This document shows positions 53,801-64,000 of a DNA stretch of 64,000 nucleotides, piece by piece. The stretch comes from Lodderomyces elongisporus. Taxonomy: Eukaryota > Ascomycota > Pichiomycetes > Serinales > Debaryomycetaceae. Both the position numbers and the translations under genes were made by a program. The stretch is taken from NCBI RefSeq assembly GCF_030384665.1, contig NC_083676.1:1550001-1614000 (forward strand), in the 5' to 3' direction. The stretch's first letter is position 1; every line of letters begins with the position of its first letter. The notes beneath the pieces are model-generated. The model made no database searches. It was given only the letters and a program-made list of their open reading frames with translations, and was not told the origin of the DNA.

Positions 53801-54419
53801 ACTTGGTTATTTGGGTTGTACGTTTGTTACAAAGGCGGAATTATTTTTCTACACTATAGAACGCTAAGCTAAAGTGAGCAGCTTATTGTTACTTAAAGAA
53901 GGTGTCGTCCATCTTCATTTTTCTTGCGGTATAAAAACTCATTTGTGGCACAGTTTTTGTTGAAAATCTGCACTCGTTTGCCAACTTTTGGACGCCGGAT
54001 GTGCGTGTTGCTTTGTAAAAGTAGGTGTAGAGCAAGATGAAATTTAAGAGACTTGCGGAGCAACTGTCACAATCACCGGTTCGGCACACGTTTTATGAAC
54101 TCTACAAATATCACTAAAGGACCAATAGGACCAATAGAGCCATCAAGATTCCAAACATTACCGTACACTTTGATATTTTTTAAATACATATATATATATA
54201 TATTGTGCAAAGAATAAACATTGCTGTTCGTATAATGTCTCTGCCATGTTGATAAAATATATATTCAAATATATATATATGTATATATATGTATAGATAT
54301 GAAGAAAAATAATTGTGAAAGTCACGTGTCGTGTATGTTATTTGTCTGAAGAAGGAAAACAAAGATAAAGAAGACACCAGTTTTGGTTGACTTGTTGTCC
54401 CGATTATGTTATACTGAAG

Positions 54420-54421
<2 letters not shown>

Positions 54422-54463
<42 letters not shown>
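54422..54463. repeat. AG dinucleotide microsatellite
   Basis: Twenty-one perfect AG units, the longest pure dinucleotide run in the window. Confidence 0.9.
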
Positions 54464-54468
<5 letters not shown>

Positions 54469-57400
54469 TGATACGCTGATGCAGTCCATACTACAAAGTC
54501 TACTTGGTGATTGAACTTTGACGTAATGATGTGGGATGATGTTTCTATCCTCTTTCTTCTTTCCTCCCATATCCTCTCCTCTCCTCTCCTCCCTTCCCCT
54601 CCATTCCTTACTTACTCTCTTTCTTTCCTGTTCCAAATCCTCGCTATTACTTCTTGGTGCTTTCGACTACTTACTTGATGAAACTGCTTGTTGGATAAGT
54701 TACAGCGGAAAAAGATCAGGTGCTAACAATTTGAGACAACTAATTTTGGAATCACAATATACAGATACGCCATGCAAGCAAGCAAACGTGCAAACATGCA
54801 AGCATGCAAAGAAAGCAATCGCGAAACCAAGAAATTGACAGACATCTATGATGCCCTTATTGTTTTCTAGATCTCAAAAAAGCACAACTGCTCCAACTTG
54901 AGAGCAACCAAGACTGAAATTGTCTACCATGTATCCAAAACAAAAAAAAAGAGAGAGGGAGAGAAAGAGAGAGCAGAGCATTGCAGGGGGGGTAGGTAGA
55001 AGGTAGTTTGTAGTTTCATTGTAGGATGATGTGCTTCTAGAATAGTATAATGAGAATTACACTTTGATTGTTCCCTTCTTTCTTTCCTCTGCCGCCCCTC
55101 CCCCCTCCCGCACCGCCTACCCATCCTTCCTACGTTTTACTCGGACAACATTGGTTTCTTTATGTGGGTTTGGTCTTGACATGAAAGAAGTATAGTAGAC
55201 TTGCCTCTCTCTCCCAAAACGAGAAAACCGTTTATTGTATATGCTAAATGTTCTGCTGCCTTTTGATCAAAAAGGGAATCGTCCAAGACGAAATGCCATG
55301 TGGTCTTGGTCTTTTCTTTGTTTTGTGTTTGTGTGTATGTGTTTGTGTGTATGTGTATGGATATCGGTATGTGCAATAGAAAACGGTATGTTTTTTAAGC
55401 TCTCTCTTACCAGCAATCGCTTGAGTACATCCCGTAATCTGGTCTTCTTGGATGGCATTTTTGGTTAACGTTACACAAAATATGACCCTGACAATAAACC
55501 GACGAAACTAATCAAAAATCTAAAATTAATTATAAAATAAATTATAGAATAAACATATATAATATACATAGAACTTGCAAGTAGATAGAGAGACAGGGCA
55601 TCGTGGCAAAGTACACTACCCCTAAATAGTATCCATACTATTTCTTATATTGCAAGTGATATAATATATAGCCAACATGTATTCGGATATTTGTATTTAA
55701 ATATGAGTTCCAGTATATAGTTTTGTATATTGTAATTGTAATTACTGAACGCATAAAAAGAAATTAAAGGGAAAATAAAAAATAAAATACAAAATAAAAA
55801 ATAAAATAAAATAAATTTAAATAGTAATAGAAAAGACCAGTTGTGGAAAAAGTACACTACCTGCCATATGCCACCAGATTGACGACATCTTATTATCCCA
55901 TTAGTCTTTTGGCTCAGACACTCTTAATATTTGTTGGTTTTGTGTCTGTAATTCTGCTTAATCTGTGTTTGTTTGTGTTTGTTTGTGTTTGTTTGCCTAA
56001 ATAATTGATGGCAGAAAAATTGAAAATTGGATCAAGTCACACTACCCTAGAATCTTACTAAGCTATGTGAACTACTACTAGCAATGGCACCGGTTCCTGC
56101 TCCTGCTCCTGCTCTTCTTCTTCTTCTTCTTCTAGTTGCTGTTCTTGTTGCAGTTCCTGTTGCACTATAGAGAAACAATAGATGTTTATGCTGCTTAGGT
56201 GGCAAGATACAAAGGGTGTCATTGGTCATCAACATTACCATCGCCATCACCACACTACACTACACTACATATACTCAAATACCCGTGTACCTATATTTCT
56301 ACCTATACATATCCATTGCATTGTATGTAATATACATCTAAAGTGTACATTGTCTTATTCTAGTTAAACCCAGTCACCGGTTAATATAAAGGTTTTGCCA
56401 CCGCTCTTTCTCTTTTGTCTATCTTGGTCTCTTTGCATATATTGTTGTAAATCTGCACCTGTCCAATCATTTTTGTTGCCTTTTTTTTTTGCACTACAAA
56501 ACATTTCTAGTGAATATTCAGATACCAGCATATTCTCTCTCTCTGTGGTCCCTGTTCTTAAAAGACCTTACGGAAATCTTCTCTCACCAAAGTCGTCCTA
56601 ACTTTTAACAACGGCCAATTAAATTATAATATTATAAACGTAAAGAAAGAAGGGTAACAACGTTTGTCGGTATGCGTTTGGTGACTTTTTGTTTCTAGAA
56701 ATTGCACACTGTTCAATCTGGCCAATTTGTTGTATATCACATTGCACATTTCCATTGCACAAACAAAGAGCGAACAACAATACTCTAGTATCCAATGCAA
56801 TACCATAGTAGTACAAGTGGATACTGTATTGGTACGACATTCCATTACACCAACTACAACAACAGCGGTTCCTCTTCCTCTTCCTCTTCCTCTTCTTCGT
56901 TATTATTATTATTATTACTATTATTATTACTTTCCATTTTTTTCCCAAATTTATTTGTAGCTAATATTATATATAACCCTACTTACGTATACACATACTC
57001 TACATACATTACTTAATCCTATTGTTACCAGTATAAGCTACTACTACTACTACTACTGCTAATACTACTGCGCTCCTTTAGCCCCCGCTACCAGTGCATT
57101 TGTGTCGCACTTAGACAAATTTCAAATTTCCTTTCCAAATAATAATTGAATTTCCCACCCAGATTATATTTCACCCTGGCTATATTGGCACAAAAATTGA
57201 GCCCTAATTTACTCCGTTTGACTAGTGTGATCTTTGAAATAAATAAAAAATAGGCATAATAGAACATCAACAATATCATCTAACAACAGTTGAAACCCAC
57301 TAACCCCACCTTCTCTAACCCCCTACCTCCTCCCTCCTCCTATCACTCCTTCTATTCCTACTCCTACTTTTGAAAAGAAGTATAGTAAATAGACTATAAG

Positions 57401-57861
57401 CTCGCACAAACCACAAATATCCCTGCGAAGCAAAAGGCAAGTGATAAAGTAAATAGAAGGCGTATTAGATATACACCCTATTAGATTGAAGCTATACTTG
57501 GAACCAGCAACTGCAACTGCAACTGTAACTGCAACCGCAATAGCAATAGCAACAACAACAGCAAAGACAGGAACAAGAACAAGAACAAGAACAAGAACCA
57601 GACAATAAGAATAACACCCCCTCCTATCCCCACATCACATCCAATCCTTACCGCCCCTTTCTTTTCCCCCCTCAACCCACTCCCTTATTTCTTATATCCC
57701 GTCATATCACATTACCAAAAAAAAAAAAAAAAAGAAGGAGTGCAACATTTTCATCGTTTCATCGGTTTCGATATCTCCACAATACATTATTTCAAATACA
57801 AATACATATACATATAAATATATAAGCAAGGCATATTCTACTCTGTCAAGAACCACTTCAC

Positions 57862-59418
57862 ATGTTTAACACCAAGATATTTGAAAATAACAGTAGTTCC
57901 TCATCTACACTGGCCGCTACGGCAGCTATGAACCTACCTTTACAACCAACAATACAAGACCAACACCCGCTTTCCCTGAATTCGGTATCAAACTCAACTA
58001 CAAACTCAAACTCACTTTCAAACTCAAATTCAAACTCAAACTCAAACTCCTCACAATCAACTTCCTCATCAAGCCAACACTTTCATTCCAGTAGCGATAG
58101 CATGAGTATAGACCAGCCGCAACCAATAGATATCACATTCAACCATCGCCCATCTATTTTCAACAACTCGCGATTCAGAAGAGAATCAGTTGCTCATTCT
58201 CAAGGTATGGGTGGTATTTCGTGGGGTTCAGTTACTATTGGATCCTGGTTAAAAGACGAAGTCATGTCAGCCAATATAGGTGTAGCAACAGGTGTCGGTG
58301 GCAGTGGCGGCATCACAACAAACTTTTTGAGCCCTCACCTAAACCCACAACTGCATAGCAATAGTCACCAACAGCTGCACAACCATTCAGTCCATAATAG
58401 TAGTAATTTGCATCTGCATCTGCTGCTGCTGCTGCAACAGGTGCTGCATGGTAATCAAAACTTGATCAATCCAAGACGAGGCTCCTTTAGAACCGCTTTA
58501 CACCCAAGTTTGTCGCCTCAACAACAAACATCGTATTTGCCTGATTTGGAAGCAGATTACTGTAAAGATTACAATTGTTGTGGCGAATTGCTTCCAACAT
58601 TGCATGATTTATTGAGACATTATGAGGAGGCTCATATCCTGGCGTCACCTCCACTTGACTCCAATCAACACTTGTTGAATAACAATAGGAATCGAAATAA
58701 TTACAATAACATACATAACGTCATGGAAACTGTATCCACAACCGATGTGTTTTTGAATAATCACCATACTGATCGAAAGAACTATGATGGCGGAAACTAC
58801 CACTTTAACAACCACCAACAAGCTCAGCATTCACAACACCCAAACCAAAATCAAAACCATCACAATCCTCTGCAGCTGCAGCTGCTGCAGCAATTGCAAA
58901 ATCAACATCAGCATCAGCATCAGCATCAACACCCTCAACTGGCAAATGCAAACCAGCAACTGCTCCTGCTGGTGCTGCTGATGCTGCAACATGCTCGCGG
59001 AGGTGCCAACTCGCAGTTTTTAAACAATCAATTTGGAACACACCAGTCACCTCTTTCATCCAATGACGACACACCAATGCAAAACGACGATGATGATATC
59101 TACATAGATGATCCAGCGCGCCACTTGTACGTGATGGAAAATGAAGAAAATAAACCTTTCAAGTGTCCCGTTATTGGATGTGATAAGACTTACAAGAACC
59201 AAAATGGTTTGAAATATCATAGGTCGCATGGACATCAAGGTCAATCTTTGAGAGAAAACCCAGATGGTACCATCAGCATAATTGATCCTGATTCAAATCT
59301 GCCATACTTGGATAACTCAGCATTAGAGAAGGATAAACCTTATAGATGTGAAGTATGTGGAAAGAGATACAAGAATCTCAATGGGTTGAAGTATCACCGT
59401 GGTCACACTACCCATTAA
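57862..59418 (+). CDS. SFP1: SFP1-like C2H2 zinc-finger transcription factor
   Basis: Sfp1 is a nutrient- and TOR-responsive activator of ribosomal-protein and ribosome-biogenesis genes. 518 residues. An N-terminal Ser/Asn-rich region is followed by the family motif RRESVAHSQGMGGISWGSVTIGSWLKDEVM (about 110-140). A divergent finger, YCKDYNCCGELLPTLHDLLRHYEEAH, is at about 233-258. Two C-terminal C2H2 fingers follow: CPVIGCDKTYKNQNGLKYHRSHGH (about 435) and CEVCGKRYKNLNGLKYHRGHTTH (496-518). The protein ends right after the last finger. Between the fingers is a Gln/His/Asn-rich region holding most of its 18 CTG codons, which must be read as Ser to keep it polar. RPL18, RPL8 and DBP10 in this window are of the kind Sfp1 controls. 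Confidence 0.9.
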   Translation: MFNTKIFENNSSSSSTLAATAAMNLPLQPTIQDQHPLSLNSVSNSTTNSNSLSNSNSNSNSNSSQSTSSSSQHFHSSSDSMSIDQPQPIDITFNHRPSIFNNSRFRRESVAHSQGMGGISWGSVTIGSWLKDEVMSANIGVATGVGGSGGITTNFLSPHLNPQLHSNSHQQLHNHSVHNSSNLHLHLLLLLQQVLHGNQNLINPRRGSFRTALHPSLSPQQQTSYLPDLEADYCKDYNCCGELLPTLHDLLRHYEEAHILASPPLDSNQHLLNNNRNRNNYNNIHNVMETVSTTDVFLNNHHTDRKNYDGGNYHFNNHQQAQHSQHPNQNQNHHNPLQLQLLQQLQNQHQHQHQHQHPQLANANQQLLLLVLLMLQHARGGANSQFLNNQFGTHQSPLSSNDDTPMQNDDDDIYIDDPARHLYVMENEENKPFKCPVIGCDKTYKNQNGLKYHRSHGHQGQSLRENPDGTISIIDPDSNLPYLDNSALEKDKPYRCEVCGKRYKNLNGLKYHRGHTTH

Positions 59419-60437
59419 AATTAGAGGCAAAATGACGCAACAGACAAAGACAACTGATGCGGAGAAAGAGAGAGAGAGAGAAAGAAATGGAGAAGTTTGA
59501 AACCAGTAGAAGTATGAGTTTTAGTTCATTGTATCTACATTTTGAAAGATTTTTTGTTTTTTTTTTGCATTATTTTGGAAGCGAGATAAAAACGATAAAA
59601 GAGAAGAGCGAGGAGAGGAGAGAATTAGAAGACTGTTGAAAACTTGATCAACAGCTTTGTTTACCTGAGAGTATTTTGTATTTTTTTTTTGTTTTTGAAT
59701 TTTTTTTAGTTGGTAAGAAGGTGCTGCATTATTATTTACTTTTATTCATTTATTTATTAATTCATATATATAGATATATATATATATATATAAATTTACG
59801 TTTAGTTTTTTGGCTATTGATTTTGTAATTGAACCACATAGTACTCAATTCAATATGTTACTGGCTTTTGTTTTTCAATATTTACAAACTGCTACTATTA
59901 ACTTGAGTGATTTTATATTGTGATATGGCATCCTTTTCTGGGACAGTAAAATTATATTTATTGTCCTTATCTTTTGAAGCACAGCCTTGACCAGTACTCT
60001 CATACACGTGCATTCTTACACACTGTTTTTTTGTTTTCTATCTCTCACTTTCCTTCTATCTCTGCCTCTTTGTTCTTCCCACTCTCGTGTGATAAATTCT
60101 AGCCACGCGCTCAAAATATATCTCACCTATTTCTATTTCTAACTGTCTTTTTCTCCCCCACCACGCAAAAGTCCTGATTTGCAAATCTATCACATGTTTT
60201 TACTTGAACTTAACTTAACTTAACTTAACTTAACTGGACTTGACTTGACTTGACTTAACTTAACTCAATGCCCAATCCAGCTTTTATTCATTATCCATAA
60301 GTTTTTTACAAACATTGCTTTCTTCTGTCACTCATTTCTCCATCTTCCTCTTTCTTCCCCCGCCGCTACCGCGTCTTTCCATTACTTTTCCAAAAGTTTG
60401 AGTTTCCAAGTTGCTTTTACTACTGTTAATAATTTAC
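59419..60437. other. Intergenic: SFP1 3' end and seipin promoter
   Basis: About 1 kb. A TA-rich run (59763-59793) is a possible 3' end element. An ACTTA/ACTTG pentanucleotide array (60202-60266) lies 172-236 bp before the seipin ATG. No coding region recognised. Confidence 0.55.
60202..60266. repeat. ACTTA/ACTTG pentanucleotide array upstream of SEI1
   Basis: About twelve 5-bp units, ACTTA changing to ACTTG and back, in the seipin promoter region. Confidence 0.85.
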
Positions 60438-61616
60438 ATGCTTTATAAATCCACAGAGATCAGAAGTTATATCCGAATATTCGGTCTCGTGATCCCCTTA
60501 GCAATCACAAGAACATGGTTGTATTTGACTACCACAGTCACAAGTTCAATCTTTGTATTATTGCCGTTGGCATTGATTACGTACCATCAATATTATGTAA
60601 CGTTAATTCCTTTGGCCAACTCGCCTGTTATCCCATTAAACTTCACAGAATCAGGAGTAAATAGTCAAAATTGGCAAAGTTTGCAGAACACAGAAGATTG
60701 GGGAAGTTGGGGATCTGTACCTGTATATCAAGAAAATAATGAGACTAAAGTAGAAGGTGAAACTCAGACTCTTAGTCATGATGATGCTAACGTCAAAATA
60801 TTGAAGCCAAAAACATATCTATCAAACCTCATATCCCCGCATTTTCGAAATTACAATTTCGATGAAAATTCTCCATACATTTTCAAAGTACGATTGAACA
60901 TTATTTGCCCAACCAATAATAACCCCGCATATGGTCAAATGCCACATTACATGAGCAGTTCACCTATGCAACCACCATATCAACATTCTTCTTCACATTT
61001 ACCTACATCTACATATCCTTCCCGTCAACTAATCAATAAAATACACTATAATATTCAAAACTCGGTTTTTGATCAATTTACACAGGGTTCATTCATCCTC
61101 AATTGCGACCCTTTACAAATATACCAGCTGAAAAATAAACTTGTGCCGTATAATTTAAGATATTGGGTCTCCCCAAATGTGGTGGACTATGCTCAATCAA
61201 GAAGCATTGAGCTTGATGTTTTTGAAATTAAAGGTTCTCAACTAGCACATAACAAGCATCTTCCTCGCAATGGAGAAACTTTTCTGTTTGATGATTTTAG
61301 AATTGAGATGGACAGTCAAGGAGAAAATAGCGGTGGTTACATAATTGAAGATTACGTTTCCCATGCATGGTTTGAAATTAAATGGACTGGATTTAGGTAC
61401 TACCTTGTGAAATACTACTACACTTTTTACATTTTGGGAACAGCAGTGTTTTTTGCCATAATGTTGCTAGTGTCTGTTGTTACTGGGTATGGAATTTTGT
61501 GGATAAACCATAGAAGAAGTGAAGGAAATAAAGGAAGAGGATTCAAGAATAGTGAGGTGGATTATTCGAGTAAAATCAAATCTGAGCCAAGAATCAAAAT
61601 TGAAGGACAGAGATGA
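60438..61616 (+). CDS. SEI1: Seipin (lipid droplet assembly protein)
   Basis: Seipin forms rings at ER-lipid droplet contacts and controls droplet size and number. The first in-frame ATG is at 60438 (an in-frame TGA at 60399-60401 excludes an upstream ATG), giving 392 residues; S. cerevisiae has 285. An N-terminal membrane segment (about 12-50) is followed by YVTLIPLANSPVIPLNF, the start of the lumenal domain. The lumenal beta-sandwich includes YIFKVRLNIICPTNNN and GSFILNCDPLQIYQLKNKLVPYNLRYWVSPNVVDYAQSRSIELDVFEIKG. A second membrane segment (about 322-352, YYYTFYILGTAVFFAIMLLVSVVTGYGILW) and a short basic cytosolic tail end the protein. A Ser/Pro-rich insertion (YMSSSPMQPPYQHSSSHLP) explains part of the extra length. 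Confidence 0.88.
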   Translation: MLYKSTEIRSYIRIFGLVIPLAITRTWLYLTTTVTSSIFVLLPLALITYHQYYVTLIPLANSPVIPLNFTESGVNSQNWQSLQNTEDWGSWGSVPVYQENNETKVEGETQTLSHDDANVKILKPKTYLSNLISPHFRNYNFDENSPYIFKVRLNIICPTNNNPAYGQMPHYMSSSPMQPPYQHSSSHLPTSTYPSRQLINKIHYNIQNSVFDQFTQGSFILNCDPLQIYQLKNKLVPYNLRYWVSPNVVDYAQSRSIELDVFEIKGSQLAHNKHLPRNGETFLFDDFRIEMDSQGENSGGYIIEDYVSHAWFEIKWTGFRYYLVKYYYTFYILGTAVFFAIMLLVSVVTGYGILWINHRRSEGNKGRGFKNSEVDYSSKIKSEPRIKIEGQR

Positions 61617-61869
61617 GTTCTAAAATAAGTTGCTCACCAGAATAGAATAGACTAGACTAGAAAAGAGCAGAATATATTCAGTTAGAGTAGAGTAGCTAAA
61701 AGAGGAAAAGAAGAAAAGAAGAAAAGAAGAGGGAAAATTGGTGGAGAGAGGGAGGATAGGGTGAAGGAGGGTAGGAAATTTACACTTTATCTGTATCTTT
61801 GATTCTATATTTTTATGCGTAATAAATAATAATGCGTGATATGTAAACAAAAAATTCATCAATCATTTT

Positions 61870-64000
61870 CTAACTTGCGTTCAACAATCTCATTTCATTA
61901 CTAGAGTCGACACTGAGGAATGGAATGATTCTTTTAAAGTATGTATATTCATTCATCTCATCCGAATCCTGTGCCGCCCCAACAATATCGTTGCTACTCA
62001 ATGACGTTATTTGCTCCCTTCGATCATTTATACAGTCAGTTTCAATTCTATCATTTAGGTAGTCACGAAACTCTTCAATTGCTATGTTGAGTTCATTGAT
62101 AGATTTACCAAGGTTGATCATCTTAACAAGCGGTTGAGGTTGTGGGAAAAGAGATACTTGCAAGGGTGAACTAGATTGGTGATGATGAGGGTTCTTGATA
62201 TCATTTAAAGTCGTCACTGCATTCGCACTGGACCTTAAAGTGGATTTTGATCTTGTGACAGAGTCCATTCGAGTACACAATGAGGCCGATGTAGATCGGG
62301 TTAACGACAACAGCGACTCTGAAGAAGTTGTTCTGTTTGAATTGATTTTTTCCAAAAAAATTCCATCGTTTTCTTCATTTAGGTAAAACTTGCTGTTGTA
62401 CATATCTGAATTGATGAAAATTGAGATATATGGAAGTTGTGGATATTGAGGAAAATAAAAAGTCGATGGAACAATACTTTTATGGGGAAGAGAAGGTGTC
62501 GCTCCTATCGCTGCTTCTCCCGTGGCTCCTGTGGCTCCTGCTGTAGTTGGTGATGGAGGTGATGGCAAACATGGCGAACATGGAGGAGAGTTGGTGCGGT
62601 GTTGTTTTTGATGCTGGTTTTGGTGATGCTTGTGCTTCTGGTTGTGGTGGTTCAAAAATTGTCCTCGACTCACAGCTGAGTTTCTGGAATGAATCATCTG
62701 ATATTTTTGATTCATTGTATCATGACATACAACAATATCAAACTTGAACATGGGCCTGATTATTTCGGGTGGTATTTTTGATAGTTCAGGGGGTTGGATG
62801 TTGTATGATTGTTGATCATTCAGGTTAGTTTTCCCACCCTTCTGCATCTGCAAAGTATCAATAGTTAAAATTGATTCGCAATCAGATTTGACTGAAGAGG
62901 ACTCGGTGAATGAAGTTGGTGCAGAGGCTAACGACAATATGCTTGGTGATGATGACCTTGATCTAATGGATTGCGACAAAGTAGATATGGATGAGAATGA
63001 TGCGCCATTCCGCTTTAATATCTTATTATCAGTATCGCCTTCACTTCCACTGCTTCTATCACCATGGCCATCACCATTGCCCACATTTCCAACTTGGGCA
63101 TTGTGGGCACCATATCCATTATCTTGATAATCATGCTCATCTTCCGTGTGATCATTATCCTCAGGCGTTTCTTCATCCGATAAGAGTCTCAAAAGTCTTC
63201 CGAGAGACGACACTAATGAGTTAGACTTATTACCAGTTGTGCTAGAATTGGATTCCAAATTGGTACTAGAGCTGGACTTGGTTTTCAATCTCAATTTCGA
63301 TTTTGATTTTGATAACGATTTAGTATTCAATTTGAGTGAATTTGAATTTGATGAAGCTTCGCTGGCTGCTGATGGAACTGTTGAACATGTGTACACAGCT
63401 TCATCAAATATCTCAAACGGATGTGTTTTACGCAACTCGGACGACTTGAGGGTTGTGGCCAGTAAATATACTTCTGAAGGGCTATCAATCAAATAGTCGT
63501 CTTTTCCAATGGGCAAGATTCCAAGCTTTCGATTCACAAGCGGACTATCGGGTGTATAGTCAAGTTTAACAATACCATTGTTGACCATAGTAAAGTTCAG
63601 AAGTATCTCATATGACTGGGTGAGGTGGGATTGGAGTTTTCTAGTGACATTTATCGATGACGAAGATTGGTAGTTGTTGATGCCAACAACTCTCCACACA
63701 AGCAACTTAATGTAGTAAGATCTAACGAGTGGGTTCCAATGTGTGAAAAACATTTGGAAGCACTCTTCGCTAATGAGATAATTGACAAAATTCACCTTAA
63801 ATGACTCATTGAGATTTTTGATCCATAAGAGATCCTCATGCGTTTTTACCTCAGTTTGACTTCCGTTTCGAACACTACTGCTCAATGCATCGGGTATCAT
63901 ATCCCAAGTGTTGAACAAAAATGCAAACGATTTCAACAAACTTTGTATATGGTCTGAATGACATAGAATCATGTAGTTGCAATTTAACCAAAACTCCCAG
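61870..64000 (-). CDS. Possible DUF1765/UPF0592 family protein, 5' part missing
   Basis: The frame is open through the right edge: nine more codons (WEFWLNCNY) precede the first visible Met at 63972, so the true start lies outside. About 709 residues are visible, to the stop at 61870. The N-terminal visible part, HIQSLLKSFAFLFNTWDMIP...FFTHWNPLVRSYYIKLLVWRVVGI, resembles the fungal DUF1765 (UPF0592) domain as I remember it. The rest is low-complexity: Ser/Lys-rich (KSKSKLRLKTKSSSS), acidic, His/Gln-rich (QKHKHHQNQHQKQH) and Ser/Pro-rich. FPQYPQLPYISIFINSDMYNSKFYLNEEND and the C-terminal helix IEEFRDYLNDRIETD look more ordered. Function unknown. Confidence 0.6.
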   Translation of the reverse strand, partial: WEFWLNCNYMILCHSDHIQSLLKSFAFLFNTWDMIPDALSSSVRNGSQTEVKTHEDLLWIKNLNESFKVNFVNYLISEECFQMFFTHWNPLVRSYYIKLLVWRVVGINNYQSSSSINVTRKLQSHLTQSYEILLNFTMVNNGIVKLDYTPDSPLVNRKLGILPIGKDDYLIDSPSEVYLLATTLKSSELRKTHPFEIFDEAVYTCSTVPSAASEASSNSNSLKLNTKSLSKSKSKLRLKTKSSSSTNLESNSSTTGNKSNSLVSSLGRLLRLLSDEETPEDNDHTEDEHDYQDNGYGAHNAQVGNVGNGDGHGDRSSGSEGDTDNKILKRNGASFSSISTLSQSIRSRSSSPSILSLASAPTSFTESSSVKSDCESILTIDTLQMQKGGKTNLNDQQSYNIQPPELSKIPPEIIRPMFKFDIVVCHDTMNQKYQMIHSRNSAVSRGQFLNHHNQKHKHHQNQHQKQHRTNSPPCSPCLPSPPSPTTAGATGATGEAAIGATPSLPHKSIVPSTFYFPQYPQLPYISIFINSDMYNSKFYLNEENDGIFLEKINSNRTTSSESLLSLTRSTSASLCTRMDSVTRSKSTLRSSANAVTTLNDIKNPHHHQSSSPLQVSLFPQPQPLVKMINLGKSINELNIAIEEFRDYLNDRIETDCINDRREQITSLSSNDIVGAAQDSDEMNEYTYFKRIIPFLSVDSSNEMRLLNAS

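Larger units (their letters stand above)
51183..57861. other. 6.7-kb gene-free region between CKI1 and the SFP1-like gene
   Basis: No frame here looks like a protein and I recognise no tRNA, snRNA, SRP, RNase P or telomerase RNA. It is dense in microsatellites: TGTGTT/TGGTGT runs (51498-51560), GT (53022-53044), CAG/TAG (53436-53490), GGTT (53763-53800), TA tracts (54187-54202, 54270-54292), AG (54422-54463), TCT (56110-56135), TAT (56899-56930), TAC (57039-57058), GCAACT (57502-57540) and AACAAG (57567-57598). The last two probably lie in the SFP1 leader. The length suggests a very large promoter or unannotated noncoding transcripts. Confidence 0.6.

Noticed and set aside
51183..57861. tRNA, snRNA, SRP, RNase P or telomerase RNA in the long spacer
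   Set aside because: No GGTTCGA-type B box, no conserved snRNA or SRP word and no Candida-type telomere template was seen. A covariance search would be needed to exclude diverged RNAs.
60411..60437. Upstream TTG as seipin start
   Set aside because: A non-ATG start is unlikely in this yeast; the first in-frame ATG is 60438 and already precedes the membrane segment.

Overview
The window is nuclear DNA from a budding yeast of the CUG-Ser1 group (the Candida/Lodderomyces lineage). The evidence is: compact introns with GTATGT donors and TACTAAC branch sites; CTG codons that only make sense as serine (18 lie in the Gln/Asn-rich part of the SFP1-like gene); full-length CDR-type PDR transporters; and ribosomal-protein promoters with CACGTG boxes. 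The abundant microsatellites and long AT-rich spacers make me lean towards Lodderomyces elongisporus or the C. parapsilosis complex, but that is an inference I could not test. From memory, the run DBP10 - CDR - RPL8 resembles the C. albicans CDR1 neighbourhood.

Left part (1-15.5 kb): a partial F-box-like gene runs off the left edge. It is followed by two-exon RPL18, a Dsc2-like rhomboid pseudoprotease, PAC10 (prefoldin) with an in-frame 63-nt mini-intron, THI4, TRM11, HRP1 and DBP10. Most are housekeeping genes for translation, tRNA modification, mRNA 3' end formation and ribosome assembly.

Middle (15.9-30.5 kb): two head-to-tail PDR/CDR multidrug ABC transporters (1505 and 1546 aa), each with a 2-2.6 kb upstream spacer, then RPL8. 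The transporters share patches of identical DNA that suggest gene conversion. Only the downstream copy (15962-20479) has a cluster of CGGATA elements upstream, like the C. albicans drug-response element.

Right part (31-64 kb): a possible Gag1-like-clamp protein behind a 4.5 kb spacer, a sugar-porter MFS protein, a QxxHH-type ELO fatty-acid elongase, a large KH-domain protein, PEX7, choline kinase (CKI1), a 6.7 kb gene-free stretch, an SFP1-like C2H2 regulator, seipin (SEI1), and the 3' portion of a possible DUF1765/UPF0592 gene that runs off the right edge. Elongase, choline kinase, seipin and PEX7 all concern lipid or peroxisome biology, but nothing in the sequence shows that they are co-regulated.

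I found no transposon, CRISPR, rRNA or tRNA gene. All residue positions use the standard code, so residues encoded by CTG should be read as Ser.
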